A stretch of 36,285 nt of DNA, taken from the NCBI GenBank assembly GCA_009695535.1, contig SHZQ01000004.1, positions 1 through 36,285 of the forward strand, given 5' to 3'. Below, piece by piece: positions 27,828 to 35,081 of this stretch. The DNA is from Methyloglobulus sp. (GTDB lineage Bacteria > Pseudomonadota > Gammaproteobacteria > Methylococcales > Methylomonadaceae). The notes below the pieces were generated by a model, which saw only the letters and a list, made by a program, of their open reading frames with translations, did no database searches and was not told where the DNA came from. Both the position numbers and the translations under genes were made by a program. How positions within the stretch are numbered: the first letter of the stretch is position 1; each line of letters opens with the position of its first letter.

Positions 27828-27965
27828 GTGCCATCAAAATTCACCCCCTTAAAAGACCACGACACCCCTATCAAGGTGTTGTTTACCGGCTATCTAATTA
27901 CCGTTGGTATCGGCTACATGCTTATCATCGTAGAAAAAATTAGCACAAAATTAGACACTAAATGA
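27828..27965 (+). CDS. 45-aa single-TM peptide overlapping nadC
   Basis: This gene is too short for the ORF track. A GTG at 27828 is preceded by AAGGAAAGCCC, a good ribosome binding site, and the frame runs 45 codons (MPSKFTPLKDHDTPIKVLFT at the start) to a TGA that overlaps the nadC ATG (ATGA). A membrane helix covers about residues 16-36, with a Lys-rich C-terminal tail. From memory, the HDTPIKVLFTGYL part resembles the N-terminal anchor of a longer family seen in methane- and ammonia-oxidizers; I cannot verify that. The ATGA overlap with nadC supports real translation. Confidence 0.6.
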   Translation: MPSKFTPLKDHDTPIKVLFTGYLITVGIGYMLIIVEKISTKLDTK

Positions 27966-28792
27966 TTACATCAAGCTTTCCTGACATCAGCACTTATCTT
28001 CAAGAAGACATCGGCACGGGCGACATTACTGCTGCTATCATCCCTGAAAGCGCCCAAGCAGAAGCTGTTGTGATGACGCGAGAGCCGATGGTGTTGTGTG
28101 GTCAGGCGTGGTTTGCTGCGGTGTTTAGGTATTTAAGTGCTGATGTTGCAATCCATTGGTTGGTGCAGGAAGGCGACATCAGCAATGCAGGTGTGAGTTT
28201 ATGTACGCTCAAAGGGCCAGCCAGAGCCTTATTGACGGGTGAGCGCACGGCGTTAAACCTGCTACAAACCTTATCAGCAACAGCAACAGTAGCAAGGCAA
28301 TATGCCGATGCCGTTGCTGGCACGGGCTGCAAGGTGTTGGATACCCGCAAAACCGTCCCAGGTTTACGTAACGCGCAAAAATATGCGGTCGCTTGTGGCG
28401 GTTGTTATAACCACCGAATTGGTTTGTATGACAGTGTGTTGATCAAGGAAAATCATATTATTGCCGCTGGTTCTATCGCCAATGCCGTGTCGTTAGCACG
28501 GCAGCAATCCTCTGTTCCGGTGGAGGTGGAGGTTGAATCGTTACTGGAATTTCAACAAGCCATCGCCGCAAAACCTGACCGGATCATGCTGGATAATTTT
28601 AGTTTGGATGATATGCGGACGGCGGCTGCCTTAAACAAAAATGCAATTGAACTGGAAGCATCCGGCAATATCACGCTAGAAAACATCTGTACTGTTGCCG
28701 AAACGGGCGTTGATTACATTTCCATCGGAGCATTAACCAAGAACATCAAGGCGATTGACTTAAGTATGCGGATTAATTTGGTGACGGCTTAA
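27962..28792 (+). CDS. nadC: Quinolinate phosphoribosyltransferase (nicotinate-nucleotide pyrophosphorylase)
   Basis: NadC (276 aa) converts quinolinate and PRPP to nicotinate mononucleotide in NAD synthesis. Signatures include EDIGTGDIT near the N-terminus, GERTALNLLQ, the DTRKTVPGLRNAQKYAV segment that binds the phosphoribosyl group, and ENHI and EVEVESL further on. Its ATG overlaps the stop of the 45-aa peptide by 4 bp. The flavin reductase gene begins 14 bp after its stop, so the three probably form one transcript. Confidence 0.96.
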   Translation: MITSSFPDISTYLQEDIGTGDITAAIIPESAQAEAVVMTREPMVLCGQAWFAAVFRYLSADVAIHWLVQEGDISNAGVSLCTLKGPARALLTGERTALNLLQTLSATATVARQYADAVAGTGCKVLDTRKTVPGLRNAQKYAVACGGCYNHRIGLYDSVLIKENHIIAAGSIANAVSLARQQSSVPVEVEVESLLEFQQAIAAKPDRIMLDNFSLDDMRTAAALNKNAIELEASGNITLENICTVAETGVDYISIGALTKNIKAIDLSMRINLVTA

Positions 28793-28806
28793 TTGGGTGA
28801 TTTAAC

Positions 28807-29292
28807 GTGATAGAAAATGCCAGCTTATTGTTCAATAAAATCACCCACGGCGTTTACGTTATCGCTGTTGCCAATGGTAAAGAGCAAAATGCGTTCACTG
28901 CTGCTTGGGTGATGCAGGTTTCCTTTGCGCCACCGATGATTGTCTTCAGCATCAATCCTGAGCATTATTCGTATACCTTGCTTAAGGCTAGTGGCGTTTG
29001 TACCGTCAATGTTCTGGGACAAGACCAACTTGCGATTGCGGGGCATTTTGGGCAATCTGGTGTCAAGGAAAAAATGACCACCTATCGCTGGCAAACTGGA
29101 TCAACGACCGCACCAGTATTAGCGGATAGCTTGGCGTATTTTGATTGCAAACTCAGCCATTTTTCCGATGCAGGCGACCATAAAATCGCCGTGTGTGAGG
29201 TGCTTGCTGCGGGGGAGCTGAATTCAGGGTGGCCTTTGCTGTATAGCCAAACGGGGAATATGGATGGTAGTAGCGAGCTTTACAGGAGTTAA
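28807..29292 (+). CDS. Flavin reductase-like, FMN-binding protein
   Basis: A 161-aa member of the flavin reductase-like domain family (HpaC/split-barrel type). Typical stretches are GVYVIAV, NAFTAAWVMQVSFAPPM, VNVLGQDQ and the C-terminal AGELNSGWPLLYSQTG. Such proteins bind FMN or reduce flavins with NAD(P)H; the partner is unknown. The start is a GTG 14 bp after nadC. It ends 11 bp from the convergent diaA stop. Confidence 0.88.
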   Translation: MIENASLLFNKITHGVYVIAVANGKEQNAFTAAWVMQVSFAPPMIVFSINPEHYSYTLLKASGVCTVNVLGQDQLAIAGHFGQSGVKEKMTTYRWQTGSTTAPVLADSLAYFDCKLSHFSDAGDHKIAVCEVLAAGELNSGWPLLYSQTGNMDGSSELYRS

Positions 29293-29303
29293 GTTTTCCA
29301 ACC

Positions 29304-29897
29304 TCAACCCATCCCATCAAACAATTGATGGTCTATTAAATCGCATAAACAATGGGTAATCAGTACGTGGACTTCGTGGGTACGGATTGCTGAACTGGAC
29401 GTAACCCGTAATTCCAAATCCCGTTCTGATAATAACGCTGAAATGCTGTCACTTCTGTCGCCAGTCAGTGCGATGATGGTGATGTCTTTGCTACGCGCCA
29501 CCGTAATGGCTTTGGCAATATTGTCGGAATGGTTGCCGTCGGTATAGGTCACTAATACATCGCCGTTTTGCCCTAACGAACGGATAGGTTTGGCGAATAC
29601 GTCCTCATAACTGTGGTCATTGGCGATGGCGGTCATCGCTGTCATGTCAGCCGTCAGTGCAATGGCAGGTAATGACGGGCGGTCGCGTTCAAACTGGTTG
29701 AGCAGGGCGGATGATAATAATTGGGCAGAAGCAGCGGAACGACCATTGCCGCAAGTTAAAATTTTCCGGTCATTCAATAACGCCGCCACCATGCGTTGTG
29801 AAGCCAATTCGATTAACTCGCACAGTTCACCTAAAGCATCCTGCTTGGTTTGGATGCTATCAGTAAATTGGTTGATGATACGGTGTTGTAGGCTCAT
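29304..29897 (-). CDS. diaA: DnaA initiator-associating protein DiaA (SIS domain)
   Basis: This 197-aa SIS-domain protein matches DiaA closely: SIQTK near the N-terminus, CGNGRSAASAQLL, FERDRPSLPAIAL, the TAIAND segment and ITHCLCDLIDHQLF at the end. DiaA binds DnaA and promotes assembly of the initiation complex at oriC. The zinc and catalytic residues of the related GmhA (His and Glu after the CGNGGS loop) are absent, which favours DiaA over phosphoheptose isomerase. It follows the shortened lpoA-like gene by 16 bp. In the classic lpoA-yraN-diaA order, yraN would lie between them and is missing here. Confidence 0.93.
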   Translation of the reverse strand: MSLQHRIINQFTDSIQTKQDALGELCELIELASQRMVAALLNDRKILTCGNGRSAASAQLLSSALLNQFERDRPSLPAIALTADMTAMTAIANDHSYEDVFAKPIRSLGQNGDVLVTYTDGNHSDNIAKAITVARSKDITIIALTGDRSDSISALLSERDLELRVTSSSAIRTHEVHVLITHCLCDLIDHQLFDGMG

Positions 29898-29913
29898 GGG
29901 ATTAAAGTCAAGG

Positions 29914-30444
29914 TCAAAAAGCGTTCTTTATCCAGTTAATGTCGCCATTACCGGAGATAGCAGCCACATCAAAACGCAGTGGGTTATCGGCACGTAATGT
30001 CGATAAATAATGCTGCGTGGCGGCGATTATTTTGGCTTTGGCACTTTCTAGCAAATTGCCCGTCAAGGAATAAGAAAACGCCTGGGATTGGTAGGGTTTT
30101 ATCTTATCGTTAATGCCAAGTTGCCCAACTTCCGTGGTCGCCAGCTTGCTGATTGCCTGTTCTGCCTCACCAAAACTGAGCAGAATTTGGGCAGATAACA
30201 GATTAAATTGCGCTAATTGCGGGGGTGTTAATTCTTTTGGATGGATTAAATCAGCCTCTTGCTTGGCTGCATTGCCTTTACCGCCCTGAATTAATGTGCT
30301 GATATTTTGTAAACGGGTATTATTTTGCTCGACTGCCCAAGGTGATGCGGGTTCTTGGTACAATCCGTAGCTATCGGGCAGTTGTGCACAGCTCGATAAC
30401 AGCAGCACACAGAAAAATGGGATGATTGTGTAGTAGCGACTCAT
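29914..30444 (-). CDS. Short LpoA-like lipoprotein (N-terminal TPR part only)
   Basis: A 176-aa lipoprotein from the ATG at 30442-30444 (MSRYYTIIPFFCVLLLSSC lipobox). The track start is farther upstream and adds a non-signal extension overlapping the rsmI start. The rest is helical, with TPR-like repeats (AQFNLLSAQILLSFGEAEQ). LpoA activates penicillin-binding protein 1A and is normally about 600 aa, with an N-terminal TPR domain and a large C-terminal periplasmic-binding-protein-like domain. Here only the TPR-like part is present. Position (divergent from rsmI, upstream of diaA) is the main reason to call it LpoA-like. It could instead be an unrelated short lipoprotein. Confidence 0.55.
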   Translation of the reverse strand: MSRYYTIIPFFCVLLLSSCAQLPDSYGLYQEPASPWAVEQNNTRLQNISTLIQGGKGNAAKQEADLIHPKELTPPQLAQFNLLSAQILLSFGEAEQAISKLATTEVGQLGINDKIKPYQSQAFSYSLTGNLLESAKAKIIAATQHYLSTLRADNPLRFDVAAISGNGDINWIKNAF

Positions 30445-30491
30445 AGGTCTTACCTTGCTGTGAGACAAAAATAAATAAAAGCAGAGATTAA

Positions 30492-31355
30492 ATGTCAAAC
30501 CAATACGGCAAATTATACGTGGTTGCAACACCAATAGGTAATTTAGCAGACATCAGCTTCAGGGCGATAGACACTTTAAAACAAGTTGACCTGATTGCTG
30601 CCGAAGATACCCGACATGTCAAATTATTGCTAAACCATTACGGCATTAGCAATAAAGTCGTATCGTTCCATCAACATAACGAAGAAAAAGCAGCCGAAAC
30701 CCTATTGGAAAAATTGCGTGACGGACTCTCCATAGCCCTGGTTTCTGATGCCGGTACGCCGCTATTGAGTGACCCCGGTATGCCGCTGGTACGCCGGATT
30801 AAAGATGCGGGTTTAACCGTCGTGCCAATTCCGGGCGCATGCGCCTTGATTGCCGCCTTATCTGCGGCGGGTTTGCCAGTCACGCAATTCTCATTTGAAG
30901 GCTTTTTGCCGCGTACGTCTTCAGCTCGTAAAGCTTTTTTCACTGAAAGGCTAGCTACGCCGACGACTTGGGTATTCTACGAATCCTGCCATCGTATTCT
31001 GGCGGCATTACAGGATATGGCAAGTATTCTGCAAGCAGATCGCCAAATCGTCATCGCCAGGGAGTTGACCAAGCTGCACGAAACTATCGTCAAGACCACC
31101 CTGGCAAATGCGCTGGAGTTGGTCACGCAAGACGACAATATGCGGAAAGGCGAGTTTGTCGTGATTGTGGAAGGTGCAGACAAAGTTAACAAAAAAGAGG
31201 AAGAACTCAGCCCAGAGCAGGTCAATATACTCTGCATTTTAATGCGTGAATGTTCCACCAAAACCGCAGTAGATCTGGCTGTGCAAATTACCGGAGCTAG
31301 AAAAAAGCTGCTTTATCAAGCAGCATTGGATTTGGAGAAAGCAGCAGGCGCGTAG
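30492..31355 (+). CDS. rsmI: 16S rRNA (cytidine1402-2'-O)-methyltransferase
   Basis: RsmI (287 aa) methylates the 2'-O of C1402 in 16S rRNA, fine-tuning the decoding centre. The N-terminal signature LYVVATPIGNLADIS, then AEDTRHVKLLLNHYGI and SDAGTPLLSDPG, are the family's SAM-binding (tetrapyrrole methylase fold) motifs. The ATG directly follows the leader; the short gap to the divergent lpoA-like gene (47 bp) holds both promoters. rnpB lies about 110 bp downstream, a neighbourhood also seen in other gammaproteobacteria. Confidence 0.97.
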   Translation: MSNQYGKLYVVATPIGNLADISFRAIDTLKQVDLIAAEDTRHVKLLLNHYGISNKVVSFHQHNEEKAAETLLEKLRDGLSIALVSDAGTPLLSDPGMPLVRRIKDAGLTVVPIPGACALIAALSAAGLPVTQFSFEGFLPRTSSARKAFFTERLATPTTWVFYESCHRILAALQDMASILQADRQIVIARELTKLHETIVKTTLANALELVTQDDNMRKGEFVVIVEGADKVNKKEEELSPEQVNILCILMRECSTKTAVDLAVQITGARKKLLYQAALDLEKAAGA

Positions 31356-31451
31356 TTTTCTGGTATCAATGTTAATCACGATGAAGAAGTTAGAGGTCAT
31401 TTAGCATTGTTCTGTAATCTGTCTTTTCCAACATCCACCCCCCGCTTAAGG

Positions 31452-31457
31452 TATAAT
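31452..31457 (+). promoter_or_regulatory. -10 box of the rnpB promoter
   Basis: A perfect TATAAT lies about 8 bp before the expected 5' end of RNase P RNA. The -35 region is weak (no good TTGACA match at 16-18 bp). This is motif-based inference from correct position. Confidence 0.6.
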
Positions 31458-31465
31458 TCCCGCCA

Positions 31466-31823
31466 GAAAGAGTCGGCTGAGCAGTCGCTGTTTTATCGCA
31501 AGATAGAATGGAGGAAAGTCCGGGCTCCACTGGGCAGGGTGCCAGGTAACGCCTGGGAGGTGTAAACCTACGGAAAGTGCCACAGAAAATATACCGCCAT
31601 CGTCTTGTAAAAGACGAGGGTAAGGGTGAAAAGGTGCGGTAAGAGCGCACCGCGCAACTGGTAACAGGGGCGGCATGGTAAACCCCACCCGGAGCAAGAT
31701 CAAATAGAGGAATATACGCGTGGCCCGCGCGGTTCCTGGGTAGATTGCTTGAGCTGCAAGGTGACTTGCAGCCTAGATGAATGGCTGCTCTCGACAGAAC
31801 CCGGCTTATAGGCCGACTTTTTC
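31466..31823 (+). ncRNA. rnpB: RNase P RNA (class A)
   Basis: The catalytic RNA of RNase P, which trims the 5' leader from tRNA precursors. Diagnostic segments are GAGGAAAGTCCGGGCTCC, GGGTGCCAGGTAACGCC, the CTGGTAACAGGGG-type region and ACCCGGCTTATAGGCCGACTT near the 3' end. The ends pair as helix P1 (GAAAGAGTCGGC with GCCGACTTTTTC), which together with the trailing T-run also works as the terminator. The plus- and minus-strand ORFs in the track here (31390-31703) are not genes. Confidence 0.97.
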
Positions 31824-31934
31824 TACTATTGTTTATCCGCAGTAAATAGCCCGTATGAAGTGCAATTTAATACGGGAAATCGAAGCTATGAAAGACTAGC
31901 TTCTGCAAGCTCAACCCTGAATTTTTACCGAATT

Positions 31935-32720
31935 TCAATCAAGTTGTCTCACCAAACGAAACCCTAAATCGTGCGTACGAGTTACCGACAATGCGCTAAA
32001 ACGCACAGCTGAACGCAGATTAGTGGCTTTGCCAATATAACTGCCTCCGCGATAGCTACGGTATTTTCCGGTTTCTGGTCCAGCAGGATTATTTGCTGGG
32101 CTGCTACCGTAATACCTGCCATCGTACCAATCTTGCACCCATTCCCAAACGTTACCGTGCATATCGTATAAGCCCCAGTCGTTAGGTTGTTTTTGTGCCA
32201 CTTCATGTGGGCTGCCTTTGTAACCTAAATTGCCAAACCAGGCGTAATCTGCCAGGGATTTTGGATTATCACCATAGCAATAATCATCATCGCTACCCGC
32301 TCTTGCTGCGTATTCCCACTCCGCTTCGGTCGGCAAACGGAAATACTTGCCGCCGTCTTTAGCATTCAGCTTTTCGATAAATTCTTGTGCATCATTCCAG
32401 CTTACCCTGTTAACTGGCTTGTCTTCGACTTTGTTTTTGCTCGGATTGTTACCCATAACATCTTCCCATTGTTTTTGTGTCACCTCAGTTTCGCCCATGT
32501 AAAAAGACTTTTCTATGCACACGCGATGACTAGGTGTTTCGCCCATGGTTCTATCGGTTGCCGGCTCGTCATTACCCATTTGAAAGCAGCCGGATTGAAT
32601 GAAGATAAGTTTAATGCCTGCGAAATTCTTACTGTCTACTGCGTTTGCTGAAGAAAAATAAAAAAGGCTCGCAAATAGAGTGATAAGAACGGGGCTTAGT
32701 GCTTTATGCTCAGTTTTCAT
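31935..32720 (-). CDS. Periplasmic SUMF1/FGE-fold protein without the FGE cysteine pair
   Basis: A 261-aa protein with a signal peptide (LITLFASLFYFSSANA) and one SUMF1/formylglycine-generating-enzyme domain. Typical motifs are FQMGNDEP, ETEVTQKQWEDVMG, NRVSWNDAQEF, LPTEAEWEYAARAG, DMHGNVWEWVQDWYD, YRGGSYIGKATNLRSAVRF and LGFRLV. Genuine FGE enzymes carry two copper-binding cysteines in the segment after RGGS; here that segment reads YIGKATNLR with none. It therefore probably does not convert cysteine to formylglycine. Relatives with this fold act as binding proteins or in other oxidations. No sulfatase gene lies nearby. Confidence 0.88.
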   Translation of the reverse strand: MKTEHKALSPVLITLFASLFYFSSANAVDSKNFAGIKLIFIQSGCFQMGNDEPATDRTMGETPSHRVCIEKSFYMGETEVTQKQWEDVMGNNPSKNKVEDKPVNRVSWNDAQEFIEKLNAKDGGKYFRLPTEAEWEYAARAGSDDDYCYGDNPKSLADYAWFGNLGYKGSPHEVAQKQPNDWGLYDMHGNVWEWVQDWYDGRYYGSSPANNPAGPETGKYRSYRGGSYIGKATNLRSAVRFSALSVTRTHDLGFRLVRQLD

Positions 32721-32836
32721 AATACGTATCCTTATCGTTGAATGAATTAGGGTGATAATGGCTTTGTTGTGTTATGGCAAATAACGCAACACATCGTGTT
32801 TTTTCGATGAAGATTAATCAAATATACTCATTGATG
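32721..32836. other. Intergenic DNA upstream of the SUMF1-fold gene
   Basis: No gene is visible. The minus-strand promoter of the SUMF1-fold protein should lie here, but I see no convincing -35/-10 pair. Confidence 0.3.
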
Positions 32837-32937
32837 CAGTCTTTTAATGTTTAAACCGTTCGTGCTGAGCTTGTCGAAGCACATAAGCCTTTCGACAGGC
32901 TCAAGGCGAACGGTAGTTAAAACATTAGAAGACAGAA
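32837..32937. repeat. Long imperfect palindrome with the GTTCGTGCTGAGC...GCGAAC repeat core
   Basis: The core CCGTTCGTGCTGAGCTTGTC...GACAGGCTCAAGGCGAACGG is a widely dispersed intergenic inverted repeat of bacteria. Here flanking bases also pair: the left outer arm CAGTCTTTTAATGTTTAAA mirrors the right one (TTAAAACATTAGAAGACAG), giving about 100 bp of imperfect palindrome. It is either one large hairpin element or a REP unit within an older inverted repeat. No reading frame is involved. Confidence 0.7.
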
Positions 32938-33093
32938 TTTATAACGTGACTATCTTTCGGCACGGCTAATTAGTCAACCCTGAAAACCGCATCATCCAAT
33001 TGAATCATATAACTATTTGTCAACATAAGGCACAACCAAGCGACCGGAAATGATAAAATAAGCCCTTGTTTCTCGGTCGATAAGGATCAAAAC
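32938..33093. other. Intergenic DNA before the transposase fragment
   Basis: No gene is visible. The last 30-40 bases (around AAGCCCTTGTTTCTCGGTCG) may belong to the insertion sequence's left part, but I cannot find a matching right terminal repeat because the element is truncated. Confidence 0.3.
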
Positions 33094-33414
33094 ATGTTAA
33101 TGCCCTCAAGCACAGGCCACCAGACCAACTTCTTGGGTACCGACCTGTTGCTGCAACTCGATCCCCATGACCTGCTGCTGCGCTTGGCGTAGGTGATCCC
33201 TGGCCGGAATTGGACAGCGCCTTCGCACAGCACTACACCCAAGGCCAAGGCAGGCCGTCCAAGCCCATCCGCCTGATGGTGGGGCTGCTGGTCCTGAAAC
33301 AGTGGGACAACCTCAGTGACAAGCAGGTGGTGCTGCACTGCAAGCGCAACCCTTACTACCAGGCCTTTTGCGGGTGCACCGAAGTCAGCAACAAACTGCC
33401 GTGCGACAGCACCA
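33094..33414 (+). pseudogene. Truncated, frameshifted DDE transposase fragment (IS5/IS1182-like)
   Basis: The ATG at 33094 opens a transposase N-terminus (MLMPSSTGHQTNFLGTDLLL...LLLRLA) that meets TAG where CAG is likely. One base missing in the CCCTGG region then puts the rest in another frame: ELDSAFAQHYTQGQGRPSKP, RLMVGLLVLKQWDNLSDKQV and NPYYQAFCG, typical of IS5/IS1182-type transposase N-terminal domains. Similarity stops near LPCDST, where the DNA runs directly into an unrelated cupin fragment. The piece is notably GC-rich. It has no catalytic triad and is inactive. Confidence 0.75.
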
Positions 33415-33682
33415 TGATATGCGCGGCATCATGCGGGAAAACTAAGATGTCCCCGCCTTGCAAACGAGCGGGAGTCTGTGAATCCGGCAGGTGCAGCCAA
33501 CATTCACCATGACAAATGATATGGAAATTGACATTGCCCGTACCCGACGCATCAAGAGCCCAGGAATCATACAACTGACCACGGTAAAAAACCTCGGCAC
33601 GGAAGCTGATGCGTCTTAGAATTTCGTTCAGAGCTTACTTAGCATCCGGTGAGAAGACTTTTTCTTTAGTAGGTGATGCCAT
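33412..33682 (-). pseudogene. Fragment of an AraC-type regulator (N-terminal Cupin_6 domain)
   Basis: Read on the minus strand from the ATG at 33680-33682, the frame gives MASPTKEKVFSPDAK, then a TAA, then continues in the same frame as ALNEILRRISFRAEVFYRGQ and further to GDILVFPHDAAHIM. This matches the N-terminal cupin domain (Cupin_6) of AraC-family regulators (ILR..R.RAEVFYR...; GECWLHL; FPHDAAH). The frame then meets the transposase remnant, so the C-terminal helix-turn-helix half is lost. Only the part after the stop is in the track, with a TTG start. The reading frame is broken by the TAA and the truncation. Confidence 0.6.
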
Positions 33683-33777
33683 CGCAAAATATCTCTGAAG
33701 TTAAATGGGTAAGTGTATGAGATTATTAGAAAGACAAAAGAATAGATTCTGGTAGTTGCTCCCTCTTAAGAAACACA

Positions 33778-34281
33778 TTACCCAGCACAACAACGCTTAA
33801 ATTTTTTGCCACTGCCGCATGAGCAAGGCGCATTCTTGCCTTGATTGGATTGTTGGATGATTTTGCCGACTTTCTTGACTACACCATCCACATAAAACCA
33901 ACGTCCATTGGTTTTAGCGAATCGACTGACTTCATGTAGTCTATAGGCTTCACCATTGTTCAAGTAGAACGCCTTGAATTCGACTATCCCTTTACTATCG
34001 CCGCTTTCACCCTTTTTAGTGTCGATGATTTCTAGCCGCTGCCAGTCGATATTTTCTTCTGCAAGCTGGGTTTTCTCCGGCTTTGGTCGGGTGCTGGCAT
34101 CCCAGGTATCTTGCACATATTGGGTCTTATCCAGCGCATAAGCTGTAAAGCGCGAGCGCATTAATTTTTCGGCAGTAGCCGGTAAATAGCCACCGGTATG
34201 AAAGGGTTTACAACATTGCTGGTAGTCAATGCCAGAACCGCAAGGACAATATGTTTCTGTGTTCAAAAGTAGTGCCTGCAA
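33778..34281 (-). CDS. YchJ-family protein with N- and C-terminal SEC-C motifs
   Basis: A 167-aa YchJ family (UPF0225) protein. The N-terminal zinc motif CPCGSGIDYQQCC and the C-terminal SEC-C motif CSCGSGKKFKRCC flank a compact NTF2-like domain (LMRSRFTAYALDKTQYVQDT). SEC-C is the small zinc-binding motif also found at the end of SecA. The function is not established. There is no ATG; the track start is a TTG at 34279-34281, and another TTG at 34264-34266 (LNTETYCPCG) is equally possible. It appears monocistronic. Confidence 0.88.
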   Translation of the reverse strand: MQALLLNTETYCPCGSGIDYQQCCKPFHTGGYLPATAEKLMRSRFTAYALDKTQYVQDTWDASTRPKPEKTQLAEENIDWQRLEIIDTKKGESGDSKGIVEFKAFYLNNGEAYRLHEVSRFAKTNGRWFYVDGVVKKVGKIIQQSNQGKNAPCSCGSGKKFKRCCAG

Positions 34282-34578
34282 AATTAAACTGATAATCGTT
34301 AGGCTTATTTTACCTTGATCTGCATCTACACACTAAAAGCACTTAGCTGAAATATGTTGCCGCATAATTCTGAGCATTAAAGCCCCGATTTCTCGGTTGC
34401 CAAAAGAGCTATACAAGCCAGCCAAGTGTTACCGCTTGTTATTTTTATGCTCATTGAGCCTTTAGTGATTTTTTGGCATTAACTGCTGATGAGGTTTAAA
34501 AACCCTCGAATACTGCTTTAGTGGCTTTATAGCTGAAGTGAATTATTACTATTTCACATTACCAACAAAGGAGACACT
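34282..34578. other. Intergenic region between divergent genes
   Basis: There is no gene here. It should hold promoters for the YchJ-family gene and for the small secreted protein gene. No obvious operator, terminator or repeat stands out apart from a short imperfect inverted repeat (GAGGTTTAAAAACCCTC). Confidence 0.4.
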
Positions 34579-34998
34579 ATGTCTGTTTTTACTACTAAAC
34601 ACACGCTTCTAATGGTTTGCATCAGCATTGCAGTCGTATTGTCCAGCCCTGCTTATGCGATCTTTGGCAAACTTTCGACTAGCCTAGTTGGCACAAGTAT
34701 CAGCGGTGTAACTCCCAGCGGCAAAGCACCTGCTAATCAGGTCAACTATCCAGCAATACCAGATCTTCTTATGGTTAACATCTCGAAAATGAATCTACCC
34801 AATGGAACGGTTGTGTCGGTTAGTATGAGTGATTGCCCTTGGTTTTGGCCAGTTGCTTATATGAATGTGATAGATGGATCCGCAAGTATCAGCACTAGCC
34901 TACCTTCCGTTTGCCAGACAGGGCGCGCATCGTCCATTACCATAAACGACCAAGGCGGTAATGTCTTGCTACGCGGTGGCAGCCCTTGGAAGATCTAA
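34579..34998 (+). CDS. Small secreted hypothetical protein
   Basis: A 139-aa protein with a strong signal peptide (TLLMVCISIAVVLSSPAYA, cut after AYA) and an excellent ribosome binding site (AAAGGAGAC). The mature part is about 110 aa, rich in Ser, Gly, Asn and Val, with a likely beta fold and two cysteines (MSDCPWFW; LPSVCQTG) that may form a disulfide. I do not recognise the family. It stands alone, convergent with queA. Confidence 0.7.
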   Translation: MSVFTTKHTLLMVCISIAVVLSSPAYAIFGKLSTSLVGTSISGVTPSGKAPANQVNYPAIPDLLMVNISKMNLPNGTVVSVSMSDCPWFWPVAYMNVIDGSASISTSLPSVCQTGRASSITINDQGGNVLLRGGSPWKI

Positions 34999-35016
34999 CA
35001 AATAATGACATTATCA

Positions 35017-35042
35017 CGTCAATAGGGTCGCCTCTATTGACG
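35017..35042. terminator. Possible bidirectional hairpin between convergent genes
   Basis: CGTCAATAG and CTATTGACG form a perfect 9-bp stem with an 8-nt loop, 18 bp after the small secreted protein gene and about 40 bp before the queA stop. There is no clear T-tract, so the terminator call is tentative. Confidence 0.4.
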
Positions 35043-35081
35043 CTTCCTGACGTAAAGAACACTGTGAGTTCGACCAAAGAA

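Noticed and set aside
31390-31703. Two minus-strand ORFs of 85-86 aa
   Set aside because: They lie on the opposite strand of rnpB, whose conserved RNA motifs and P1 pairing fully explain the sequence.
31850-31876. Hairpin CCCGTAT...ATACGGG between rnpB and the SUMF1-fold gene
   Set aside because: The stem is only 7 bp, the loop is long and there is no T-tract on either strand; too weak to list as a terminator.
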